A model generated the notes under the pieces. The model did no database searches, was not told the origin of the DNA, and saw nothing but the letters and a program-made list of their open reading frames with translations. Shown here in pieces: positions 20,333 through 30,515 of a DNA stretch of 64,000 nt (the stretch's first letter is position 1; each line of letters starts with the position of its first letter). Origin of the DNA: Dugong dugon (taxonomy: Eukaryota > Chordata > Mammalia > Sirenia > Dugongidae); assembly GCA_030035585.1 (NCBI GenBank), contig CM057481.1:56801128-56865127 (forward strand), read 5' to 3'. Both the position numbers and the translations under genes were made by a program.

Positions 20333-21384
20333 AAAAATATAAGATTTGGACTTGTACAAGGAAAGGTCATGGAAGCCCCATAGACACATCCAAACTCTCT
20401 GAGGGACTGAATTGCTGGGTGGAGGACTATGGGGACCGTGGTCTCAGGGAAGATCTAGCTCAGTTGGCATAACACAGTTTATAAAGATAATGTTCTACAT
20501 TCTACCTTGGTGAGTAGGGTCTGGGGTCTTAGAAGCCTGTGAGAAGCCATCTAAGATACTCCACTGGTCTCACACCTTCAGGAGCAAGGGAGAATGAAGA
20601 GAACAGGCTACAAGGAAAAGATTAGTCCAAAGGACTAATGGACCACAGCTACCAAGGCCTCCACCGGACTGAGTCCAGTACAGCTAGATGGTACCACCAC
20701 TGACTGCTCTGACCAGGATCACAACAGAGGGTTCTGGACAGAGCTGGAGAAGGATGTAGAACAAAATTCTAACTCACAAAAAAAAAAAAAAAAACAGATT
20801 TACTGGCCAAAAGGAGACTGGAGAAACCCCAAGAGTATGGCCCCTAGACACCCTTTTAGCTCAATGGTGAAGTCATTTCCGAGGTTCACCGTTCAGCCGG
20901 GGAGCAGACAGCCCCATAAAATCAAATGGGACTAGTGAGGCACAGCAGTCCAGGGACAAGGGCCAGAAGGCAGAAGGGGACAGGAAAGCTGGTGCTAGGG
21001 AACCCAAGGTTGAGTAAGGATAGTGTTGATGTGTTGTGAGGTTGTTAACCATTGTCATAGGGCAACATGTGTACTAACTGTTAAATGAGAAAGTATTTTG
21101 TTCTGTAAGCCTTCATCTAAAGTGAGAATAGCAGCACAATTGGAAGAGTGTAGTCGATGTCACTGAACTGTGCATGTAGAAATTTTTGAAATAGTGTATC
21201 TTTGGCTATGTATATTTTCAACGACAACAACAAAAAGTTGGTGAAGGGAGCGGGTTGACATGTTGTGGGGTTGTTAACCAATGTCGTAAAACAATATGTG
21301 TACTACTGTTTCATGAGAAACTATTAGTTCTGTAAGCCTTCACCTGAAGTACAATTAAAAAAAAAAGAAAAATAGAAGATTTGG
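20333..21384 (+). mobile_element. 5'-truncated L1, 3' UTR only (copy L1-C)
   Basis: The L1 sequence (20,350-21,367) is colinear with 35,505-36,530 of the large L1 and comprises only 3' UTR plus a poly(A) tail. It is flanked by a 17-bp direct repeat, 20,333-20,349 and 21,368-21,384, matching at 16 of 17 positions ('aaaaata-t/g-aagatttgg'). This is the signature of L1 target-primed reverse transcription with premature stop. The two matching 3' UTR copies give a pair for age estimation. Both carry the internal terminal duplication described in the findings. Confidence 0.93.
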
Positions 21385-22899
21385 GAAGGAAAAAAAAAAA
21401 AAACCAGAACATTCATATAAAATAGTTTGAAGTGACCAAATGTTTGAGGTTTTTTGTTTGTTTGGTGTCATTTTTCTGTTTAGAGGCATCTCTTAACTTA
21501 TCCCCTGTGAATAGAAAGATTTTCCTACAAAGTACAAGACCTTAAGAAAAGAGTTTGGAGAACAATAGTCCTCTGGCATTTGGGAAAATCATTCTGGTAC
21601 TCTCACGCTTCTCTTTTAAAAACTTCCATCCCTGAAAACACACTATTCTGAAATTCCCCCCCGCCCCCAGCCACGTCCTCTGGGCCTGAGTGGCTGATGG
21701 TGGTCCTTAATGAGAGGTAGGAGACTGAAGCATCCTTTGAAATTTCAGCAAACCACTAGGCCAAGACTTAGCAAGTATCCGCTGAGATTGAAATTAATGC
21801 ATTCAAACCATCTCTCATCAGGACAGTCCCTGATGGAAGAAAGAATGTGATGTATGAGGTGATTTTTTAATCATTTCTTTTTGACTTGTACCCATCCAAG
21901 AAAGAGGCAAATTAAGAGAGAAAGAGACAGAAAATCCTCAGCTCCTTCCTTGGTCCTGTTACTCTCTCCCTTTCTCCGTTTAGGACTTGAAACATATATA
22001 TCCCACTTCCTTCCCACTGTCTTCATTTTAAAAAAAGAGAGAAGTAATGAATGCACTCTGTGAAGGGGTTGCCAAGAAGTATTCCAGGTAAAGAATAGTC
22101 ACTGCAGAAAAGTGGTATGCAACTTGTCAGCAGAAAGGCTGCAGCAGCCCACAGCAATCATCATTTCTGAACCCACTCACTTAAAGACAACCTGATTCTG
22201 CTGGTCTCCAGAAAAGGCTGTGTCCTTTTGTGGGTGTGCCTTGCTTTACAGGAGAGCTGCTTCCTGACTATTTGGATTTAAATCAGAGCACATTTCAAAT
22301 GCATGTACATGGTGCCATATTTAATTAGCCCCTAGTGGGAATCCTTTGTTTAGAATGTTTTCCCCTCCTAAACAGGGTTTCTATGTACTGGGGTTGACTC
22401 ACAGTGGGATAAACTTGGAGAATTCTGACTCTGGCCCTCTCCCAGTGTGAAGGAAATAAAGGTCCGTCGTGTGCTGCATTAGTTACATATTCTCTCATTC
22501 TTGAAAACAGCCATGAGCCAAAATCAGAGGAATATGTCCAAGTCCATCTTTCTAGGGTCCAGTCTTTTCCTTTGCTGGATGAGAATTATTTAAAGAATAT
22601 ATGAGTAAATTTAGGTTCATTTATTAGACTTCAGCAAAACTTGCCAAGTTGTAATGAAAGCAAATATACCTATGTGCACATGAGATACACACACATCCCG
22701 AATACATATGAAACATACATTTATCATCATACCTAGGGTTGATAAAACGCGAAAGGGAACAAAACCATTGATAGATTGAGAGGAATGAGGCAACAGCTAG
22801 CATGATATAGTAAGACCTGTTTAAATAAACTGCTATTCAGCAAACCCGTTTGGTCTGATCCTTAAGGAGTCAGCTTCCAACTTTGAGCATACAACAAAT
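21385..22899. other. Unique sequence, candidate conserved noncoding block
   Basis: No repeat or gene recognised. 22,100-22,480 is low in simple repeats and has clustered homeodomain/octamer-like words ('atttaattag', 'aaatgcatgt'). That is typical of conserved noncoding elements but is not proof. Confidence 0.3.
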
Positions 22900-22904
22900 A
22901 TCAC

Positions 22905-23115
22905 TGACATTTCATAAGCATCTACTATGTTCCAAGCATGATCCTAGGTTCTTTACATCCCTTTGTTTGATCCTCAAATCAACTCTAAAAGATGGTTGTT
23001 TACAAATGAGAAAATAAAGGCTTAGAGTGATTAAGCAACTTCCCTAAGTTAATACAACCGTAAGTAGCCAGGCTGAGAATTTCAATCCAGGTCTTTTAGA
23101 CTCTAGAGCCTGTGC
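22905..23115 (-). repeat. MIR SINE
   Basis: Antisense MIR, well preserved: 'gcatctactatgttccaagc', 'aatgagaaaataaaggctta' and 'gccaggctgagaatttcaat'. Confidence 0.82.
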
Positions 23116-23658
23116 TTTTTCCTCCATGCTTCCTGGAAATCAGCAGGAAATGCCAGAATTCCATTGTAGAACCTCAGCCCTGCAAGTACTCAGCCATGTC
23201 ACTGAGTACTGGGACAATGTCATAGAAGAAATTATAGGCTTCGCTGGGCCGGGGCTCTTTACCTTGGATATATGTTATGGCAGACATTGCTCAAAGATTA
23301 CCCAATTGCCATTCTCCTGGTTCTCTTCACTAACAGGTGGCAATGTACGCAACCAAAACACTGCTTTGTCAGGCTCCCTCACAGATACACGTGGCCAGTG
23401 AGATGTAATTTGCAACATCTGGTAAGGTCTTCAGCAAAGTTTTCTAAAGGGTGTTATTTTTCCTTTATCCTGTTCTTGTTCTTCCTGTCTAGAACACCAA
23501 CAAAATGACTTAAAGATCAAGGAGAACTTATAATGATGAAGCAACTCAGAAACTGGAAACCACAGGCTAAGGAAAGTGAAGCAGAGATCTAAAAGGAGCT
23601 TTGATGGGTCCTTGGACTGATGACTACCCAGTTTCATGTTACGTAAAAGAAACATTAA
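23116..23658. other. Unique sequence, no gene seen
   Basis: ORFs of 74-91 codons at 23,126-23,655 show no recognisable domain and overlap on opposite strands. No repeat recognised. Confidence 0.35.
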
Positions 23659-23672
23659 TGTCTATCTTATTT

Positions 23673-23836
23673 GTTGCTGTTGTTGTTAGGTGCCGTGGAG
23701 TCAGTTCCAACTCATAACAACCCTACAGGACAGAGCAGAATTGCCCCATAGGGTTTTCAAAGAGCAGCTGGTGGATGTGAACTGCGGACTTTTTGGTTAG
23801 CAGCTGAGCTCTTAACCGCTACGCCACCAAGGCTCC
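23673..23836 (-). mobile_element. AfroSINE, short form, antisense
   Basis: Begins with GTT repeats (AAC tail in sense) and ends 'cgccaccaaggctcc'. A perfect 14-bp target-site duplication 'tgtctatcttattt' lies at 23,659-23,672 and 23,837-23,850. One of the cleanest insertions in the window. Confidence 0.95.
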
Positions 23837-23944
23837 TGTCTATCTTATTTAGGCCCCTGTTATTTGGGGATTCTATTATATAAAGCCAAAATTGATCCCA
23901 ACTGAAACATACAAGATGTTAGAGTATCCAATGAAAAAGAGTCA

Positions 23945-24110
23945 GGATTCGTGTCCTTATCTTCCCAACAAGACCGTAAGCTCCTAGAAGGTTTGAGACG
24001 CTGCATCTTATATCTTCTTTTACATCTCCCCCGACACCTACAACTTTTCCAAATTACATAGGACTGAGTCTGTAGTTGTTTACTTCAACCAGCAGATATT
24101 TTAGAAGCAC
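23945..24110 (+). repeat. L2 LINE 3' fragment
   Basis: 'acaagaccgtaagctcctag' and following resemble the L2 3' end ('aatgtaagctccatgagggc' in the family). Diverged. Confidence 0.5.
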
Positions 24111-24473
24111 TGAGGAAGGTCTAACTTTCTGGGTGTTATTTATTTTTTTTCCCCTAGCTAAACCCAATTTAAACACTCTAACTATAAGGAAATGAATTCT
24201 GGTAAGATTCCAGCAGGCCACTGACACTGACTGACAGCAAGAACCAACTGTTCCTCAATCTCAAGAAAACAACAACCAACATTAAATCCCTGTCTGTCTA
24301 AGTGACAGTGGCTAACAAAGGAGCTGTGCAGATCTTTAAATCACAGTTGGCAAAGACACAACTCTTTAAAATGCATATATATAGCAGTAGTTCTTTCAGC
24401 AATTCATACCACTAAGAATTTCAATGTAACTGAAGTGTTAGTTTGCTGATTTAATCCTCTCCTTCCTTTACAA

Positions 24474-24685
24474 GGAGTCCGTGGGTGGTGTAAGTGGTTA
24501 ATGCGCTCCACTGCTAACTGAAAGGTTGGAGGTTCAAGTCCACCCAGAGGCACCTCAGAAGAAAGGCTTGGTGATGTACTTCCAAAAAATCAGCCATTGA
24601 AAACCCTATGGAGCACAGTTCTACTCTGACACACAAGGGGTTGCCATCAGTCAGAACTGACTCAACGGCAACTGGCTTCAGTTTT
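24474..24685 (+). mobile_element. AfroSINE, long form
   Basis: Complete sense copy with head 'ggagtccgtgggtggtgtaa', 'ggttcaagtccacccagagg', body 'atcagccattgaaaacccta' and tail 'tcagtcagaactgactcaac'. An 11-bp target-site duplication 'ttcctttacaa' lies at 24,463-24,473 and 24,686-24,696. The head resembles tRNA-Asn (compare 'ggttcgagcccacccaggga'). Confidence 0.94.
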
Positions 24686-25109
24686 TTCCTTTACAAAACT
24701 CACTGCATCCTTGTTCCCTTTAGACCACTGGATCCATTTGCGGTTGAAATTTCTGAACTGCCCTTTGCCCCCAGTGCCCACTTTGTGTACTCACCCTTCC
24801 CTTGGACATATGCCGTTCCAGAAGCCTTCTCTCTATAGGAATGTAATCTCTAAAATCTCGGTATTCCCACTGGTAAAGGGGGACACCAAGAGTACTGACC
24901 TCTTTAGATTGCTGTGAAGATTAGATGAGATCATGGATTAACATGTTCTTGGGGTAGCTGCTATGTGAGATGTAGTCAGTAAGTAAATACTGGTGGCCTT
25001 GGTCATATCGGTCAAGTCGAAAGTCAGTTTCACTGGGTCAACCATTTTAGCTCTCTCTTTACTCCACTCAGGTTCCTGGATGGTACAAACCATTTGTGCT
25101 CAAGTATTA

Positions 25110-25262
25110 ACCTCAAGCTTGGTGAAACTGTGGAAGAAAGGTCTGGTGATTTGCTTCGGTAAGATTATCACCAAGAAAACCCTATGGAGCAGTTCTACTC
25201 TGCAACACACGGGGTTACCATGAGTAGAAATCGACTTGATGACAATGGGTTTACATTTTGGT
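25110..25262 (+). mobile_element. AfroSINE fragment
   Basis: 3' two thirds of a long-form copy: 'gtggaagaaaggtctggtga', 'aagaaaaccctatggagcag', 'gagtagaaatcgacttgatg' and 'gggtttacattttggtttt'. The head is missing or unrecognisable. Confidence 0.78.
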
Positions 25263-25299
25263 TTTCACTCCACTTAATCACTCAGGGTTGCCCTTCCAT

Positions 25300-25600
25300 T
25301 TGTTATCATTACACTTGTCATTTAAACTAAATCCCACCCTGTTCCAAAGTCCAGTTGAACTACTGCATGCTCTAGAAGGCCTGTCCTGACCACTATGACC
25401 ACAGAAATGTCTCCATCTTTTGACACTTCCTCTCCCCTATAATTCACTGTATCTTTACTTAGAACTCTTTTTCTCACATGACTGTCATGTCTCTCAGCTA
25501 GATTCTAAGCTCATTGAGGACAAAGACTGTGTTCTCTGCTTCTTTGACCTCTGCTGGCTGCTACGGTGCCTAATTCCCAGTAATCTTTTGTTAAATGAGG
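25300..25600 (+). repeat. L2 LINE 3' fragment
   Basis: 'ggcctgtcctgaccactatg', 'ctagattctaagctcattga' and 'ggacaaagactgtgttctct' follow the order of the L2 3' end. Confidence 0.7.
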
Positions 25601-25729
25601 GGAAATTAGTTGCTTGCTTTGAGATCTTGCTTTCTTTGGTTCTGGGGACAGAGTAGCTTCTGTGAATAGGTAGCTGAAACAGATATAATTCAAAGGAATA
25701 TCGGTATTTACCGTTTTCCAAATCATATT

Positions 25730-25915
25730 TTGAGTGCTTAGTAGATGCCAAATACTGGGTTTAATGTTTCACATATGTTGCCTCTCAACTAATGGAGAGG
25801 TTCGATAATTATTCCTACTTTACAGTTAAGGAAACTGAGGCACGGAGACCAAGTAAGATGCCCCAGTCACACGTCTGATAAATGGCAGATCCGGGATTCA
25901 CAGCTGTATGTGAGA
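25730..25915 (-). repeat. MIR SINE
   Basis: Antisense MIR: 'gagtgcttagtagatgccaa', 'ttaaggaaactgaggcacgg' and 'ataaatggcagatccgggat'. Confidence 0.82.
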
Positions 25916-25930
25916 GCCACATCTGGGCTC

Positions 25931-26560
25931 TGTATTAGTTTCCTAAGGCTGCCATAACAAAGCACCACTGACCGGGCGGCTAAAAATAATAGAAATGTAT
26001 TTTCTCACATTTCTGCAGGCTAGACCTCCGACATGTAGGTGTCAGGAGGCCATGCTCTCTCTGAAGGCTGCAGGGGAGGATCCTTCCTTGTCTCTTCCAG
26101 GTTCTGGTAGTTCCTGGAAATCTGTGATGTTCCTTGGTGTGTAGATCCATCACTCCAATCTCTGCCTCTTTCTTCACGTGGCCATCTTCCCTTTGTATGT
26201 GTGTGGTTGTGCCTCTTCTGTTCTTTTGTAAGAACACCACTCAGATTGGCTTAGGACCCCCTACTCTCGAGTGGGAGCCCTGGTGGCACAGTGGTTAAGA
26301 GCTCCACTGCTAACCAAAAGGTCAGTTGTTTGAATCCACCAGCTTCTCCTAGGAAACCCCATGGGGCAGTTCTACTCTGCCCTGTAGGGTCACTATGAGT
26401 CAGAATTGGGTTTGGTTTTTTTTTTTTTTTTTTGGACATCACGTTAAGTTAACTGATAACATCTTCAAAAACCCTATTTTCAACAAAGTCACATTCACAG
26501 GTACTGGGGGTTAAGGACTTCCACATTTCTTTTTTGGGGACACAATTCAATTCAAAATCG
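25931..26560 (-). mobile_element. MLT1-type LTR (ERVL-MaLR), split by AfroSINE
   Basis: Antisense solo LTR: 'tgtattagtttcctaaggct' at its end, then 'ggccatgctctctctgaagg', 'cttgtctcttccaggttctg', 'aacaccactcagattggctt', and after the SINE 'aaagtcacattcacaggtac', 'tgggggttaaggacttccac', 'ggggacacaattcaattc'. This order matches MLT1-type LTRs of ancient mammalian endogenous retrovirus-like elements. No internal viral genes are present. The break at about 26,270-26,433 is the SINE. Confidence 0.82.
26274..26433 (+). mobile_element. AfroSINE, short form
   Basis: Sense copy with head 'gggagccctggtggcacagt' and tail 'agtcagaattgggtttggtt' plus a long T run (18-19 T). It is inserted in the MLT1-type LTR. 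The short tail after 'cagaatt' lacks the usual 'gactcgacggcaa'. Confidence 0.93.
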
Positions 26561-27184
26561 GCTCTAAAAACTGGACTCCAGCCACAAAGCTACAGCGATT
26601 CCAAGGCTTGTACTGTGAATGTCGAAGGTCTTTATGCAGCCCAGCCCCATGCGGCAGGGTTCCCAAGCCATCCAGCTCAGCCAGCTCAGTACTGCTCAGC
26701 ACCCAGGCCTGCACTTGCTGCGTGTGGACTTAACAGCTCCCAGCAACAGCTGAAAAGTTTGCTTAATCTGCCTCAGAGCAGCACTAATAAGGACAGCAGC
26801 AGAAAGAAGAAAGGCAGCATGGCGGTGGGAAGTCAGAAAATAAAAATAAGGATGCAGGATGGGTGAGACTTGAAGGTAATTAACCTGCACTCCTCCTCCA
26901 GGGAGAACAGAAGTCAACTAATTGGCTGGCTTAAACATAAGCTCTGACAGCCACCTTGGACCAGTCTCTCCCTGTTTTGGAGGGAGGATATGTGTCCAGG
27001 GGTGATTCTGGACAGCCAGGATTACATATCACCTGGAGGGTAGGGAACATGTGATCTCCCCAGAGGAGATTAAATGGCGTTACTCATGAGCAAGAAAAAG
27101 AACCACCGCTTAGTGACGATGTCAACGACTGGTCTGTGAATGACCACTCATGGTTCAAGGGATCACCCTCAGAGACCAGCGTTC
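26561..27184. other. Unique sequence with GC-richer open frame
   Basis: 26,570-26,830 is GC-richer than its surroundings and open in one frame (26,534-26,866, plus strand), giving a Gln/Ser/Ala/Pro-rich peptide ending in a basic stretch. The frame starts inside the adjacent LTR, which argues against a true start codon. No domain recognised. Confidence 0.3.
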
Positions 27185-27905
27185 ACCAATTCATTCATTC
27201 TTGCATGTATCTGTTTCTAAATATTCCTAAAATATCTATTAAGAGCCCACTCTGATTGTGCATTATGCGGGAACCAAGGACAAAATAATAAACAAGTCAG
27301 GAAAGGTCCCTGCCTTCATGAAGTTATCCTTTTTTGGGGGGAAGGCAGAATACAAGGAAGTCAAATGCTGAGTATACAATATACAAACCAACCATGTTAT
27401 GAAAGAAAGACGGTGCAATAGGCTAGAAAGGACCTGGGGAGGTGACTATAGCTGGGGAGGAGAAGGAGGCTTTGCTATGGAGTTGATATTTGAGCTCAGA
27501 CATCAAGAACGGGAAGAAGCCATGCCTGCAATGAACTGGTAAGGGATCAAGAGGTGCAAAGGCCTTGAGGCAGAAAAGAGTTTGATGTGCTTGCAAAAAA
27601 GAAATGGGATGAGTGTGGCTAGACTGTCGCAGGACAGGGAAGCAGGGAAGAGGAGAGGTTGGATGAGTGGACAGGAGCATATAGGCAGGATCTTGTAGGC
27701 TGTGATATAAACTTGGGGTTTTATTCTAAGATAAAGGAAGCTTTTAGAGGGTTGTCAGAAAGAGAGCACCATGCTCTACTGTGGAAAGGGCTTTGGCTGC
27801 TGGGTGGAGAAAAGGTATTCAATGCAATAAGAAGAGACAAAGGGAGACCAGTTAGCAGGCTGCCGTGGAGGTCTGGGTGGTTTGGGTGACTGTGGTAGCA
27901 ACAGA
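27185..27905 (-). repeat. L2 LINE, long antisense fragment
   Basis: Antisense L2 3' region in the expected order: 'tcattcattcttgcatgtat' (AATGA tail), 'aggtccctgccttcatgaag', 'gatatttgagctcagacatc', 'aggtgcaaaggccttgaggc', 'ggatcttgtaggctgtgata', 'gggttttattctaagata' and 'gggagaccagttagcaggct'. About 720 bp, one of the longer ancient LINE relics here. Confidence 0.75.
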
Positions 27906-28177
27906 AACAGAAATACATGAAAGGGTTGGAGCTCTGTCTTGGAGAAAGAACCACCTGTATAAGAGGGACTACCCAAAGGCTCCAACACCCCCAAATGTCA
28001 GCTGCAAACTGCCCCAGTGTCTGAAATTCCTGGAATCAAATAATTTAAAAGGTAGCAGGTTATATTAAAAAATAAAATTCAATGTAAAGATTTAGGTCGT
28101 TTTGTTTTCTGTTTCAGTTTCCTAAATGAATGGCTGCATTGCTCTAGGCCAATTCTTTAACTTCACCGAGTCTCCAT

Positions 28178-28306
28178 GGGCTTGCTACAATGGTCTCAAG
28201 CATAACAATGATTGTGAGGATGGTGCAGGACCAGGCAGTGTTTCGTTCTGTTGTACATAGGGTCACTATGAGTCAGAACTGGCTTGATGGCACCTAATAA
28301 CAACAA
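28178..28306 (+). mobile_element. RTE 3' end fragment
   Basis: 'gcttgctacaatggtctcaa', 'gattgtgaggatggtgcagg', 'ttcgttctgttgtacatagg' and 'ctatgagtcagaactggctt', then AAC/AAT repeats. Same terminal segment as in the RTE copies at 8.2 and 13.0 kb. Confidence 0.8.
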
Positions 28307-28358
28307 TGGGCTCAACATTCTAGAGCACTGACAACCCTGGCTACCTGGCAGGATTGTT

Positions 28359-28553
28359 GTGGGAAAGAAAGCAAGGGAGGGAGGTAGGGAGGGAAGGAAG
28401 AAGGAATGAAGGAAGGAAGGAATGAAGGAGGGAGGGAAGGGGAGGAGGCAGGAGGAAGGAAGGGTAGGGGGAGGAGGGGGGAAAAAGGGAGGAAGGAGGA
28501 GGCAATGAGGAAGAAGGAGGAAAGGAAAGGAGGAAGGAAGGAAGGAAGGGAGC
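28359..28553 (+). repeat. Polypurine GGAA/GGGA tract
   Basis: About 195 bp, almost entirely purine on the plus strand and dominated by 'ggaa', 'gaagg' and 'aggg' words. The 132-codon Pro/Leu/Phe/Ser-rich frame on the minus strand is a by-product of this tract, not a gene. Confidence 0.95.
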
Positions 28554-29004
28554 ATCTTTAAGGCTCTGTGCCAGTATTTCGTAAACCGAAACATGTTTTA
28601 TAAAATGTTCCTCAAAATAATCATTCCATAGTCATACATTTATGACTTCTATGTTGTAGGAATTATTGGGATCATTAATGAATTACTGTATATAGATGTT
28701 TCTAATAGTATGCTGTATTTCCCAAACTTATTTCAAGAAGAAACTTCTTACTTTCATACCACAAGGTAACTAAAAATTCCCTGTAGAACCCAGTTTGGCA
28801 AGCACTGTATTACACATATGTAAAAAGACTATTATTCAGGTATTAAGAGTCCTTTTAAAATTCAAAACCTTCCAGCAGGGAAAATATATTACACATTTAT
28901 AATTATAAGTGCTTTGGAGAAGATTTAATCATTGGGTTAAGGAGCCAGCATCTTGCCTTGGTATCAAGACCTAAGGCATCGGTCGTAAAATGAAAAGGGA
29001 CACT
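28554..29004. other. AT-rich unique sequence, no gene seen
   Basis: No repeat or ORF of note. Confidence 0.4.
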
Positions 29005-29168
29005 TGGGGAAGATACTTGGCAAATGCTGTCTCCCTTAATCCACACAAGAAACCTATGAGGTAAACATCATAATCCTCATTTAACAGAAGAAGAAAACGG
29101 GGTTTGGAGAGGTTGAGTACCTTACTTAAGTTCATCCAACTGATGTAGAACCAACACATGTACTTCTA
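29005..29168 (-). repeat. MIR SINE
   Basis: Antisense MIR: 'tacttggcaaatgctgtctc', 'cctatgaggtaaacatcata' and 'ggtttggagaggttgagtac'. Confidence 0.7.
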
Positions 29169-29182
29169 ACCATTATACCGTA

Positions 29183-29369
29183 CACCAGTTGCCATCGAGT
29201 CACTTCTCCATGTGTGTCAGACTAGAACTGTGTTCCATAGGGTTTTCAGTAGCTGATTTTACAGAAGTAGATCATCAGGCCTTTCTTCCAAGGTACTTGG
29301 GTGGACTTGAACCTCCAACCTTTTGGTTAACAGCGGAGCACATTAACCATTTGCATCACCCAGGGACTC
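29183..29369 (-). mobile_element. AfroSINE, long form, antisense
   Basis: 'ccagttgccatcgagtcact' to 'cacccagggactc'. A 12-bp target-site duplication 'cattatacc-g/a-ta' lies at 29,171-29,182 and 29,370-29,381 (11 of 12 identical). Confidence 0.92.
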
Positions 29370-29647
29370 CATTATACCATATAAAGCCACTGTTATGGAT
29401 TGAATTGTGTCCCCCCCAGAATGTATGTCAACTTGGCTAGACCATGATCGCCAGTATTGTGTGATTGTCCACCGTTTTGTAATCTGATGTGATTTTTCTG
29501 TGTTGTAAACCCTACCTCTAGGACGTTAACGAGGCAGGATTAGAGGAAGTTATGTTGATGAGGCAGGACTCAGTCTACAAGATTAGACTGTATTTTAACT
29601 CAATCTCTTTTGAGACATAAAAGAGAAAAAATGAGGAGATTTCCGGC

Positions 29648-29655
29648 AAAATGGC
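29648..29655 (+). promoter_or_regulatory. YY1-like site at position +13 of L1-B
   Basis: 'aaaatggc' at +13 to +20 from the L1 start. In human L1 a YY1 site occupies about +12 to +21 and sets accurate initiation. The placement here is the same. Binding is inferred. Confidence 0.6.
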
Positions 29656-29951
29656 ACTCTGGGCAGAAGCACCACACAGTCCCTCCACAGCAAAGATCCG
29701 AAAAACTAAGCCGAACAGAGAAAACAACAATCCTGAAACCTTAAAACATCAAATGAAGAGATAAAGAACTCAGCCAAGCACCAAATGGGGTGAGAAAACT
29801 GACAGAGAAAGGACAGCGAGGACAGATTCATGCATAGGTCCCCTACCAGCTAATACAGTATGGATCCACCATCTTGGACTCCTATTGTAGACCAGCAAAC
29901 AGGGGGTATGAGAAAGCAGCTTCACGGAGCTTCCAGCGGGAGACAAAACAA

Positions 29952-30515
29952 CTGGTAATTTGTGATATAGGCTTTCCCACACCCCACCCTTCTTCCCCAC
30001 ACTTGGCCTCCTTTGCTTCCTGTGGCCACAATCTCTTGTCCGGTAAAAACCGGCTGCTTGGATTCCACACACCCGAACGGGCCGGCTCTCTGAGTGCCAT
30101 TTGTTGGCTGCTGGTGTTGCTTTTTTCTGCTTCTTTTGATTTCTTCCTTACCTCTCACCACCTCCCCCTCCTTTCGCTCAAATGCCTGGCTCCGTGCGCC
30201 ATCTTTGCTTCTTCCTGAGGGGCTGCAGAGCTCTGGTAATTTGGGATACACACTTTCCCACTCCTACACTTCTTCACCAACACTCGGCTCCCTCTGCTTC
30301 CCATGGACACAGTCTCTTACCCGAGAAACACCGGCTGCTTGGATTCCACCAGCCTGCACTAGCTGGCTCTCTGAGTGCCATTGGTTGGCTGCTGGTGTTG
30401 CTTTTTTTTCTGCTTCTTTTGATTTCTCCATTACCTCTCACCACCTCCCCTTCCTTTCACTCAAATACCTGATTCCGTGCACCATATCTGCTTCTTCCTG
30501 AGGGGCTGTGGAGCT
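29952..30515 (+). repeat. Two tandem 5' UTR monomers, about 281 bp each
   Basis: Unit 1 (29,952-30,232) and unit 2 (30,233-30,515) repeat the same succession: 'ctggtaattt', 'ctttccca', 'ccggctgcttggattcca', 'ctctgagtgccatt', 'ggctgctggtgttgct', 'cctctcaccacctcccc' and 'cttcttcctgaggggctg'. Several plus-strand ORFs here are repeats of one another and are not genes. Confidence 0.92.

Noticed and set aside
28359-28553. Telomeric or satellite array
   Set aside because: No TTAGGG units and no regular long period. It is a mixed GGAA/GGGA microsatellite.
28196-28594. 132-codon Pro/Phe/Leu-rich minus-strand frame
   Set aside because: It lies on the polypurine tract and an RTE tail. Its composition explains it.
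29874-30501. Several overlapping plus-strand frames of 96-135 codons with repeated peptides
   Set aside because: They are translations of the two L1 5' UTR monomers.
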